Of a DNA stretch of 64,000 nt, positions 53,601 through 60,647 are shown piece after piece. The stretch comes from Marinobacter sp. EhC06 (GTDB taxonomy: Bacteria > Pseudomonadota > Gammaproteobacteria > Pseudomonadales > Oleiphilaceae). The translations under genes were made by a program, and so were the position numbers. The notes beneath the pieces are model-generated. The model saw only the letters and a program-made list of their open reading frames with translations, searched no databases and had not been told where the DNA came from. Position 1 is the stretch's first letter; each line of letters begins with the position of its first letter. Where the stretch lies: contig NZ_LXYO01000037.1 of the NCBI RefSeq assembly GCF_001650915.1, forward strand, positions 1 to 64,000, read 5' to 3'.

Positions 53601-54128
53601 GTGTTGCACCTTCGGTTTATGAAGGTCCTCCAGCTTGATCTCGAAATGCCGAGGATCAGGGAAAGGAACGTAGTTACCGCCCGTTCGGGTGAACTCTGAG
53701 TAGAGATAGATGGCGTTACCAACATCTACGATGACGATGAAAGGTGGCCGGCCATGCTCCACCTCCTCTTGGGGCAATCCACGAATGTAACGTTCGGCCT
53801 GGGCTACCGCTGCGTTTATCGCATTCTGTTGGCTTTTCGACGCCAGAGCTTTCCCAGTCTGCTTCCCTTCCAGAACAAAGCAGTCTCGACGATACAGATC
53901 GATGTAACGGTTATCGGTATTACCATCGACACGTGCAGATGCGATGAACCGTTCAAACACATAGGCGTTCTGGCTGGTATCCCCCTCGCCGGGAACGGGA
54001 TGCGGTAGTTCCAGGAGCGCACACAGATCACGTATGAAAGACTGAAAGTTTGAGCGTTCACTGCCCGAACTGCCTTTCCAGCGCTTGAGGAAATCGGTTA
54101 CAGCGGAAGGGTCTGCAATAGGCTCCAA
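50664..54128 (-). CDS. Single-chain restriction-modification enzyme, MmeI/type IIL-like
   Basis: A 1154-residue protein. The N-terminal part has a PD-(D/E)xK nuclease candidate (YIDLYRRDCFVLEGKQTG, about 75-92). A helical connector follows, then an adenine-methyltransferase core with motif I DPACGSANFL (about 403) and motif IV NPPF (about 565). The target-recognition part lies after about 780. The last 230 residues include a low-complexity Ala/Pro/Lys linker and a winged-helix-like end. Such enzymes methylate one strand and cut nearby unless the site is protected. Start is TTG 54128 with GAGGAG upstream. The serine recombinase gene lies 38 nt before it. Confidence 0.85.
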   Translation of the reverse strand: MEPIADPSAVTDFLKRWKGSSGSERSNFQSFIRDLCALLELPHPVPGEGDTSQNAYVFERFIASARVDGNTDNRYIDLYRRDCFVLEGKQTGKALASKSQQNAINAAVAQAERYIRGLPQEEVEHGRPPFIVIVDVGNAIYLYSEFTRTGGNYVPFPDPRHFEIKLEDLHKPKVQHRLRQLWMDPDKLDPSKHAARVTREVSTKLAELAKSLEHSGYDVERVASFLKRCLFTMFAEDVELLPKSSFQDLLVEIKDRNPEAFPQALKSLWENMNAGGYSERLMQTIKRFNGGLFKNIDPIPLNIQQIQLLIDAAKADWRFVEPAIFGTLLERALDPRERHKLGAHYTPRAYVERLVMPTLIEPLREQWGDIRGAAETLLRQGKTDKALQEIQAFHYKLCETKVLDPACGSANFLYVALEHMKRLEGEVLGFMSELTQGQWVLESEGLTVDPHQFLGLEINPRAAQIAELVLWIGYLQWHYRLSDRLDLPEPILRDFKNIKCQDALIEYESREPELDDNDEPVTIWDGISMKVSPTTGELIPDETGRATVYRYHDPCQSEWPEADYIIGNPPFIGDKAMRRALGTGYVDALRQVWKEIPESTDFVMYWWHIAAVKVRDGRANSFGFITTNSLRQTFNRRVIEPHLSSAKKPISISFAIPDHPWVDSNDGAAVRIAMTVASAGDNSGTLKQVYQENRGNDDARTVVTKTRNGKIYSDLTIGANVAAAEKLKANSGISSNGVMLAGSGFIVNKEQAQYLGLGTNEGINRIIRNYRNGRDLAQQPRGAMVIDLFGMEPSDIRIKHPAIYQWIADRVKPERDNNRRKKLKEKWWLFAEPRSMWRTANAGLNRFIATVETTKHRVFQFLESDILPDHMLINIATDDPAILGVLSSRIHVAWSLATGGTLEDRPRYNKTRCLETFPFPNPTSAIAQPVGSISEHIDAHRKRQQAKYPDLTQTGMYNILEKLRADKELSESDKDIHQKGLVSILRELHDDLDRAVFEAYGWSDLANKLVGRPGATTPLPDKPADQTEAEEELLMRLVELNKQRAEEESRGIVRWLRPDYQAPYAVQTEVDIAPKAAAAKPEAAPNKGKATFPKAIPDQLRVLREALAERSHTTESLAELFKRNPRKSVEEGLQSLAAVGIAEYESETGTWHTI

Positions 54129-54166
54129 GCTAACTACTCCTCAATACAGCATTATTTTTGGGGATG

Positions 54167-54727
54167 TTACCCTTTTTCCAGGCGGTTAAGCGAAGCGTTC
54201 AGGGTAGTTCTGACCACTCCGAAGTGTTCTGCCACTTCTTTTTTTGTGATGTTCGGGTCTGACAACATGGCTGCCGCTTTCTTTGCGTCGGCGTCTGACA
54301 TGGCTGGCTTTCGGCCACCTTTTCGACCTCGGGCCCGAGCCGCCTCCAAACCAGCGATGGTCCTCTCCCGAATTAGGTCATGCTCAAATTCGGCCAGGGC
54401 ACCAAATATATGGAACACCAGGCGGCCGCCTGAACTGGTGGTATCAATGGATTCCGTCAGTGATTTGAAACCGATTTCTCGGTCATGGAGATCCTGGACG
54501 ATCTCAACCAAGTCTTTAAGCGACCGAGCCAGCCGATCGAGTTTCCAGACGACTAGAACATCGTCTTTTCGCAGCGTGCGCAGGCACTGCGACAACTCAG
54601 GTCGATCTCGTAGCTTGCCGGTAAATTTTTCCTGGAAGACCTGTTCAGCCCCTGCTTTTTCCAGGGCATCCACTTGGAGTTCGGAATTTTGATCCTGAGT
54701 GCTAACGCGCGCATAACCTATGATCAT
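54167..54727 (-). CDS. Serine recombinase (resolvase/invertase family)
   Basis: A 186-residue resolvase/invertase. The N-terminal catalytic domain has IGYARVSTQDQN with the nucleophile Ser9, and RPELSQCLRTLRKDDVLVVW and KLDRLARSL follow. The C-terminal HTH is SDPNITKKEVAEHFGVVRTT (about 150-170). It cuts and rejoins DNA at res-type sites. The gene starts inside a 30-bp palindrome (54720-54749). Its partner site and target are unknown. It may resolve the island, or control or move the restriction-modification gene that follows. Confidence 0.93.
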   Translation of the reverse strand: MIIGYARVSTQDQNSELQVDALEKAGAEQVFQEKFTGKLRDRPELSQCLRTLRKDDVLVVWKLDRLARSLKDLVEIVQDLHDREIGFKSLTESIDTTSSGGRLVFHIFGALAEFEHDLIRERTIAGLEAARARGRKGGRKPAMSDADAKKAAAMLSDPNITKKEVAEHFGVVRTTLNASLNRLEKG

Positions 54728-54749
54728 AAAAGGTACCTTTTGTGGTCAT
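54720..54749. promoter_or_regulatory. 30-bp palindrome at the recombinase start
   Basis: Two 15-bp halves, ATGATCATAAAAGGT and the complement of ATGACCACAAAAGGT, meet at the centre with 13 of 15 positions paired. It overlaps the initiator codon. This fits a recombinase binding site (res subsite) that also represses its own gene. Confidence 0.65.
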
Positions 54750-55034
54750 AGATTGTTGTACGTGATTGTTGGTCATTAAACAAGCCCAAAACTTGCGTTT
54801 TGAATTGGCGGCGCGGACGTCCAACAAACGACCGTTTTCTACGCTCAATAACTTGTCGCTTTGAGGTTAAATGAAAATATCTTTATCAGGGTTCAGATAA
54901 TGGGCGCAACGCAACGCAACATAGGGCTTTCGTCGCGCTTAAAGAGACAAGCATGAGATATTACTGACTTCCTCCCTAGCATTGGGCGACAATCGGCTTT
55001 GAATTCACGGTGTGCGCATTTCTGCAACACTCAA
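54750..55034. other. Spacer between resolvase and recombinase operon
   Basis: About 285 bp without a gene. It would hold the promoter of the resolvase gene and possibly further res subsites; I saw no second copy of the palindrome. Confidence 0.4.
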
Positions 55035-55433
55035 TCAGTTTCTCTTCCGAAGCTGAGAAACTGGCTGCTCAAGCATTGATTGCGATAACCCATGCATATC
55101 GGCGTTTGCCTGCCAGATCAGGAATCGCGCATGCATATCCCGAAGAGCGCCCATAAGCTTGTGATTAGTCTCAGTCAGCTTTTTAATGCGCTCGTTCGCC
55201 TCGTGAATGTCGCTCACCCAGCCGGGCCTCTCCATCGGGGCTTTCAATGCAGCCTTGCGATTCTTCATCGCCAAATCGACGGCGGGTAGCTTCATCAGAG
55301 ACTGGCGAGCACGACTGATACCAAGTTTTTCTTTGCATGCTTCGACGAGTAAAGGCCAGGTCAGTTTCGGTTCAGACCATTCCTCAATTATCTTGATGAT
55401 GCGCTTTTCATCCTTCTGCGTTAAATGCCCCAT
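55035..55433 (-). CDS. Small coiled-coil protein of the recombinase operon (TnpC/GmtX-like)
   Basis: A 132-residue protein. The first 45 residues have an HTH-like look (EEWSEPKLTWPLLVEACKEK, LGISRARQSLMK). A coiled coil at about 75-115 follows (ANERIKKLTETNHKLMGAL). It lies 2 nt after the 737-residue recombinase and ends the operon. Tn554-type elements end with a small TnpC helper, and Gamma-Mobile-Trio elements end with a small protein; by position and size this is the equivalent. No catalytic residues. Confidence 0.72.
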   Translation of the reverse strand: MGHLTQKDEKRIIKIIEEWSEPKLTWPLLVEACKEKLGISRARQSLMKLPAVDLAMKNRKAALKAPMERPGWVSDIHEANERIKKLTETNHKLMGALRDMHARFLIWQANADMHGLSQSMLEQPVSQLRKRN

Positions 55434-55435
55434 CT

Positions 55436-57649
55436 TTATGCCTCGATCTTAGCTAACATGGCCGACAGATCATCCAACGACGGTAACGTCTGTTGTTCAG
55501 TCTCTGCCTCGATGACTTTGGCATCGATCAGCCCTGCCATTGCTGCCGCATTGTTTGTCAGTGTCCAACCGTTGTCCACATTCCACACGATGTCGCCGTT
55601 TTCGAGTTCAGGGCTCTCCAGGGTTCGGATCAGCGCGTCACACTTATAGAGATCCATGCCCACTTTTTTAGCACACTCTGAGGCCCCAAAAATATCGCGA
55701 GACTGCGCATCAAGCGCCTTGTCGTAGCGGCGTTTAAGGTCCTCACGCTCTTCTTTGAGATTGGCGAGCTTCACATCATCACCTTTGACACAACCGAGTT
55801 TCCCGCAGGTCAAGCATGCCCCCATTTTCGGGCAGGGCTCAGCCTCAAAGTTGTGAACACAGATCCCAACGTGGCTCTGATGGATGACTCGGTCCTGTTC
55901 TGTCTCGTTTAGATCCCTCACATCACTGAGGCTCAAAGGTTTATTTGTTTTGACCTTTTCCAGCCTCTGAGCGGCATTGCTGTGCTTCGTTTTGGGGTGA
56001 TAGGCCGCGACCGCTTGGGTGCGCTCCTCGATGGTCGTATGGTTGTAGACAGACCCCATCGTCGTGCGCCCGGAGAATGCGTCAATCAGTAGCTGCGACA
56101 GGCCTGCTCGATGCATCTCTGTATTCAGCTCGTGGCGAAAAGCATGCGTATTAACCTTCAAACCGAGATAGCCATAGCGCTCAAAGATACTGGAGTTGAA
56201 GCAGCCTGATCTCCCTGCCAATTGAATAGAGATGCGCGGTTGATTAGCAGCGATTTCCACGCCAAAATCTTTTTTCTCTCCAGAGCCGATCTTCGTTTCA
56301 TCAGGCAGAGTTCCCGTGCGAACGGTGAAAAGCGCATCACGGTACTTCACCCGAGCTTTGCCCTCTGTATAGAGTGTGGTGTAGGGGAAATGTTTAGGCA
56401 GGTACTTTTCACGCATCAAAACATTAAGTTTGTGAAGGGTAATCACAAACCTATCGTTAAACTCAAACGCCTGACACCCTAACTTGCCCTTCACGTAGAT
56501 TGCCCTTCCCCGACTGTTATCCCACCCCTCACGCACCTCCTCCAATATCGCCCGTGCGGCTGGGCTAAGCGCCTTTCGCTTCTCAAGCGGCTTCAGAAAG
56601 ACTCGATTGAAAACTCCTCGCGGGTTCGAGCGTTCGTGGACTGACAATGCCAACGCTGCACAGGCTTCTGCGTAGGTAAGCGGATCATTGGCCCCCTTTT
56701 GCGGCAGACCTTCATGCGGTGGAAACTGCTCAGGATGATCTTCCAGCCAAGCCGCGTAGGCCCGCCCATCATCGGTAATCGGTTCCAGCAGCGTAATAGC
56801 ACGCTCTACGACCAATTCCATCTCAGGTTTAACAACAGGTTTCAGGATTTGCTGGTTTATCTTTTCAGCGTACCAACGCAAGAACATGCGCCGATTGCCT
56901 TTAGCGTCTTCTTTGAAGACCACGCAATTATGTTCAACATCCGCCAACTCTCCAATGCGACTGGGCGCACTGAGCAAAAGAGCACACGCGGATGTCACGA
57001 CAATATCCAGTGGGCTGGTCAAATCGTTATTAAAAATCTCCCCCAGGGCTTTTATCGCTTCAGGACTGGGAAGCTTATGTTTACGATCCGCTTTTTGTTG
57101 CTTAAGCGTGCCACGGGTCTTTACTTTAAGCGGAGAGGTCCACCGAAAAGCCGACTTTAGCAGTTGTTTCTCCCTCATCAGGGTGATGATCGCCTCAAGA
57201 GCCTTACTGCACCTGTATGCGGTATCGCCGTTTGTCCAGTGGTTTTTCATGTGCTCGCAGGCCCGGTTGCATACAGCTGCTGAAACCTGCGTCACATCCC
57301 GCGTACCGCTCACCTCAACCAGTGCGACCTCGAGGGCCTTTATGGGGTCGATCCACGTACGTGCCGATGTCTTTGTCAGATACACACGGCGGTACACGGT
57401 CATTGCCTTGGCGAAGTCTACGAAAGGAGGGAGCATCTCAGTGGAAGTGTTACGGGTCGATTTCCAAACCGTGAAGGCACAATTCCGAACACCATGAGAG
57501 TGCCAGCTCCTGGCTTCCCAGCGAATACTGTCGTGAACCAGGTTCGGAATACCCTTTGGAAGGGTCTCTTTTGCCCACTCAATAAACGCATTTAACTGCG
57601 CTTCAGCACTCAGGTGACTCTTCGCCTTAAAATCGACGATATTAGTCAT
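55436..57649 (-). CDS. Large tyrosine recombinase with Cys-rich tail
   Basis: A 737-residue integrase. The catalytic domain spans about residues 190-580: Arg I in SAPSRIGELADVE, H-x-x-R in NTHAFRHELNTEM, then FSGRTTMGSVYNH with the nucleophile Tyr. The SGR form in place of GH-x-S is seen in other large integrases. The C-terminal part has a zinc-binding cluster (CVHNFEAEPCPKMGACLTC, then CVKGD) and a coiled-coil stretch. It overlaps the preceding recombinase gene by 4 nt. It probably acts together with its two neighbours on the island ends. Confidence 0.85.
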   Translation of the reverse strand: MTNIVDFKAKSHLSAEAQLNAFIEWAKETLPKGIPNLVHDSIRWEARSWHSHGVRNCAFTVWKSTRNTSTEMLPPFVDFAKAMTVYRRVYLTKTSARTWIDPIKALEVALVEVSGTRDVTQVSAAVCNRACEHMKNHWTNGDTAYRCSKALEAIITLMREKQLLKSAFRWTSPLKVKTRGTLKQQKADRKHKLPSPEAIKALGEIFNNDLTSPLDIVVTSACALLLSAPSRIGELADVEHNCVVFKEDAKGNRRMFLRWYAEKINQQILKPVVKPEMELVVERAITLLEPITDDGRAYAAWLEDHPEQFPPHEGLPQKGANDPLTYAEACAALALSVHERSNPRGVFNRVFLKPLEKRKALSPAARAILEEVREGWDNSRGRAIYVKGKLGCQAFEFNDRFVITLHKLNVLMREKYLPKHFPYTTLYTEGKARVKYRDALFTVRTGTLPDETKIGSGEKKDFGVEIAANQPRISIQLAGRSGCFNSSIFERYGYLGLKVNTHAFRHELNTEMHRAGLSQLLIDAFSGRTTMGSVYNHTTIEERTQAVAAYHPKTKHSNAAQRLEKVKTNKPLSLSDVRDLNETEQDRVIHQSHVGICVHNFEAEPCPKMGACLTCGKLGCVKGDDVKLANLKEEREDLKRRYDKALDAQSRDIFGASECAKKVGMDLYKCDALIRTLESPELENGDIVWNVDNGWTLTNNAAAMAGLIDAKVIEAETEQQTLPSLDDLSAMLAKIEA

Positions 57650-59232
57650 GCGTCACCCTCCACTGAACTGGTTGATTGGCGCAGGGCCCGACAGTCGAGA
57701 ATAACCTTACGACAAGCCAGAATGGCGCGATCCCAGAGCACACCTGTGGTTTTGTCCATGGCAATGGTTTGCGCCCGACGACGCTCCAGCCGTTCAAGGA
57801 CGGCAGCGTGATCGGCCTCCAGAAGCGGCTGAAATTTACCGCAACCATAACAGGTAAAGGGCGCGTCCAGGTTGCAGGCTGAATCGGCACCACAAACGGC
57901 CAGATCCTCAATCTGCCGATCCACTCGATCCCCGTTCTTCGCTGAGGCACGGTCCGCCACAATGGTGCCGGTAAACGCACCCACAACCAACGCGAGATGA
58001 TCACTCATCTTCGCGTCAATAAAATTCATCAACTCGGCGGAGACCGCTCGGTACTTTCGTACTGTCCGAGTATTGCTGTGCATCAGTGCTCTTGCTATCG
58101 ACCACTCATCCAGCCCTGCATTGGAGAGGTCCGTGCCGAGGGTATACTTGAACCGATGACCTCGACTTATCTTAAGTGGCTGATGCGTACGATGCGAGAT
58201 CGGAAAGTCAGCCATACTCTCGGCACGCTGAGCCCAAGCTCTTATCGAGCCTTCTGAAACATGAAACTCCGGTTGCGGCGCGTTTTCCAGTGCTTTTTGG
58301 TTGGGGAGATCGATCAAAACTGGTAGTCTAGATCTATAGCCGGAAGACTCTAACTTACGTCGAAAAAGGGGCACATGGTTGATAGCCTTATCCCAATTGG
58401 CGCGATCCGGATATTCCTCCCAGAGTCGGGCCAAGATAAGTGCCTTATAGGCCTGCACGGTGGTATAAAGATCCTCATCCAGGCTGAACATCTCAGCCTT
58501 TGCTCGCCAACCCGCATCGTCGTTTCGTTGCTTCGCCCAGAAGAGCCTGACCTTGTGGCCCTGATCAGTCTTGATGAAATCATCAAAAACCATCATGCGC
58601 ATCTGTACGCGGCGCTGCCCATAAATCATCAGCAGTCGCAAGTAAAGGTACTGCTCGGGATCTAACTGACCATGGCAAAACTGCCCATGCATCCACTGGT
58701 GCAGTGCGTCTTGCTCCACCTGCGTAAAAGGACCTTTTTCAGGGTCCAAACTGAGAACGACATCTTTGCTGGAGTGCTTTTTCCTTGGCAGCGAGTTGTA
58801 GGCATCCATCAGGGATTGCATGGGTCTCTGTTCGACGGATTCGCAGTCCTTCCAATACTCCATGAAAGTAAAAAGACAGGCAAATTCCCCGACGTTAAAG
58901 CGTTCCCGCAGATCGATCAGGTGGTCCTCATTGAGGGGATTAAGCCCTGCCTGCGCAGACCTCGACAGCACACTGGCAACGATTTCAACAGTCCCCTGTG
59001 ACACATCTGCCATCCGGTATGCCAAGGTGGCGTGTAACCAACGCTGCCATTCGGGCGAGACACAGACAATTGCAGCTTGCCAATTAACAACACCGCAACG
59101 CGCTCTATCAGGCCGCCACATCGGTTCAGACGGCGTGAAAAACTTCCCACATCTAGCGAGGCGTGGCGTGTTCAACCAAGCATCGAGAGTCTCCTGCGTT
59201 GGCGCTTGGAGTGAATCGACGGAAATACTCAC
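57646..59232 (-). CDS. Mid-size tyrosine recombinase with altered box II
   Basis: A 528-residue recombinase. Arg I is in YGQRRVQM. Box II reads GHRFKYTLGTDL, where the usual H-x-x-R is H-x-x-K. LMHSNTRTVRKYRAVS carries His and the nucleophile Tyr. A Cys-rich tail (CGADSACNLDAPFTCYGCGK) probably binds zinc. The Arg-to-Lys change may weaken catalysis, so this member could be structural. It overlaps both neighbours by 4 nt (ATGA type). Confidence 0.82.
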   Translation of the reverse strand: MSISVDSLQAPTQETLDAWLNTPRLARCGKFFTPSEPMWRPDRARCGVVNWQAAIVCVSPEWQRWLHATLAYRMADVSQGTVEIVASVLSRSAQAGLNPLNEDHLIDLRERFNVGEFACLFTFMEYWKDCESVEQRPMQSLMDAYNSLPRKKHSSKDVVLSLDPEKGPFTQVEQDALHQWMHGQFCHGQLDPEQYLYLRLLMIYGQRRVQMRMMVFDDFIKTDQGHKVRLFWAKQRNDDAGWRAKAEMFSLDEDLYTTVQAYKALILARLWEEYPDRANWDKAINHVPLFRRKLESSGYRSRLPVLIDLPNQKALENAPQPEFHVSEGSIRAWAQRAESMADFPISHRTHQPLKISRGHRFKYTLGTDLSNAGLDEWSIARALMHSNTRTVRKYRAVSAELMNFIDAKMSDHLALVVGAFTGTIVADRASAKNGDRVDRQIEDLAVCGADSACNLDAPFTCYGCGKFQPLLEADHAAVLERLERRRAQTIAMDKTTGVLWDRAILACRKVILDCRALRQSTSSVEGDA

Positions 59233-60500
59233 TTCACAACACCTTTTCGAATTCTGTCCTCAACAGTCTGACGGACCGTCTTAAACTTATCGGAGCGCTT
59301 CTTCATCGCTTTATCTGTCTCTTCCTTCCAAAACTTCGCTCCGTAGAGACCTGGCATGCTCGATTCAGGACTCCACCCAAACATCCACGTGAGGGTCTTT
59401 TGAACTTGAGTTGTGCGATCCTCTGGAGTTAGCTGTTCAAGTTCCTGACGCATGCTTTCGAGCATCGTGCAGACCGAGTCATGCCTCAAAATATGAGGGT
59501 GGATGTGAGCCAGATCAGGCGCTACTTTTCCGACCCGGGGGAAAACGCCATCCAGCGCTTTGATACTCATAGGCTTGCCTTCATTCCGTCTATGAGACAC
59601 TAGCAAAAACGGGTGCTTTCTCGCCTGCGATGAACCTTTATGGGTAATTCTGAAGCGATATTTCGCCTCATATTCATTGATCGCTTCATCTAGGTCACCG
59701 CTCATTTCCAGCATTCGCTCGTGGGTTTTGAATTGCGGTGCAACCTTGCGCGGGTCGAGGCTTTCATCTTCAAGATTGACCACCGCTAGCTGACGACTGT
59801 GCCAATGAATATCGCTGGTCTTGATCAGAAGCATCTCAGAACGGCGCAACCCCATATCGAGGCCTAGCAGCAAAATGATGTAATTACGTAGTTTAACTGC
59901 GTCATTTGCGAATGGGTTCTCGGCACTCTTAGGATTCATGATTTCTAACAATCGATCCCGCTCCTGACTTGTGAGACCTTTCATCTCATCAATTCGCGTC
60001 TTTTTCCAACCTGGACTCGCCGCTTTAATCTTGCGGTTGAATCGCCGCCGAACGTCGTCAACCGCTTCATATCGCGTGGAGTGATCACCGAGCTTGTCGT
60101 ATAGGAAAATCAGGTAATCACGCACTGCTTCAAGGCGCTGTTTCGCATGGACCTTACCAACCGACTTGTATGCAGTTGGATGCAAGCGCATACCCGCATA
60201 CTTCTTAGCCAAGGTTTCCTTGAGAAACCCTGCGTCTGACACAAACCGAGAAATTTCGCTGTCCGTCAGGTAGTTTGACTTAGGACGCTGTTCTAGGCGG
60301 GAAATCAAATCGATGGATGAGAAAGCGAGAAAGCCCTCGAACACGGCCAAGTGCTCAAGATACTTTTTAGTGGTTTCGAGGGCCTTGCCTGACAGTTCAA
60401 ATGTTGCGTACAGATTTGGGTAGTAGAGGGGGATGAGGTCTTGCACAAGCAGCTTTCTTCGCGCAGCATTCACCACTTGCTCGATAACTTGATGACCCAC
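59229..60500 (-). CDS. Tyrosine recombinase, first gene of the recombinase operon
   Basis: A 423-residue integrase. An N-terminal SAM-like arm-binding or core-binding region (about 100-170) precedes the catalytic domain: Arg I in LDMGLRRSEMLLI, Lys in the following beta-hairpin, H-x-x-R in HPHILRHDSV, then FGWSPESSMPGLYGAKFW with Trp in the His position and the nucleophile Tyr. All key residues are present, so it should be active. It is promoter-proximal, only about 60 bp from the right 17-bp repeat. This is the usual position for an integrase next to its attachment site. Confidence 0.88.
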   Translation of the reverse strand: MGHQVIEQVVNAARRKLLVQDLIPLYYPNLYATFELSGKALETTKKYLEHLAVFEGFLAFSSIDLISRLEQRPKSNYLTDSEISRFVSDAGFLKETLAKKYAGMRLHPTAYKSVGKVHAKQRLEAVRDYLIFLYDKLGDHSTRYEAVDDVRRRFNRKIKAASPGWKKTRIDEMKGLTSQERDRLLEIMNPKSAENPFANDAVKLRNYIILLLGLDMGLRRSEMLLIKTSDIHWHSRQLAVVNLEDESLDPRKVAPQFKTHERMLEMSGDLDEAINEYEAKYRFRITHKGSSQARKHPFLLVSHRRNEGKPMSIKALDGVFPRVGKVAPDLAHIHPHILRHDSVCTMLESMRQELEQLTPEDRTTQVQKTLTWMFGWSPESSMPGLYGAKFWKEETDKAMKKRSDKFKTVRQTVEDRIRKGVVK

Positions 60501-60561
60501 ATTGTACTTCCCTTAAACGTGACTTTTTTAAGCATAGTAACGAACAGGGGAATGCGCAAGA

Positions 60562-60578
60562 AAAACTTAACTTTTTGT
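60562..60578 (+). repeat. Right attachment-site candidate (17-bp direct repeat)
   Basis: AAAACTTAACTTTTTGT, identical and parallel to 25761-25777. It lies between the recombinase operon start and ettA, 69 bp before the ettA ATG. Confidence 0.72.
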
Positions 60579-60647
60579 TTTTCTGCTTTGAGCGCTTATC
60601 ATCTCCCTCAAAGCCGCATGATAACTAACTTAAAGGCGAAACAGACT

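Larger units (their letters stand above)
25761..60578. mobile_element. Putative 34.8-kb integrative island
   Basis: The limits are the identical 17-bp direct repeats at 25761-25777 and 60562-60578. A four-gene recombinase operon sits directly inside the right end. The content is accessory: SIR2-like and Mrr-type defence genes, a helicase pair, MmeI-like restriction-modification with a serine recombinase, an organosulfur/flavin module and a LOV/GGDEF/EAL sensor. Base composition changes from block to block (AT-rich defence genes, GC-rich metabolic genes), so the cargo was probably collected in steps. The flanks glyA and ettA-radA are core genes. No tRNA gene is present at either end. Confidence 0.68.
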
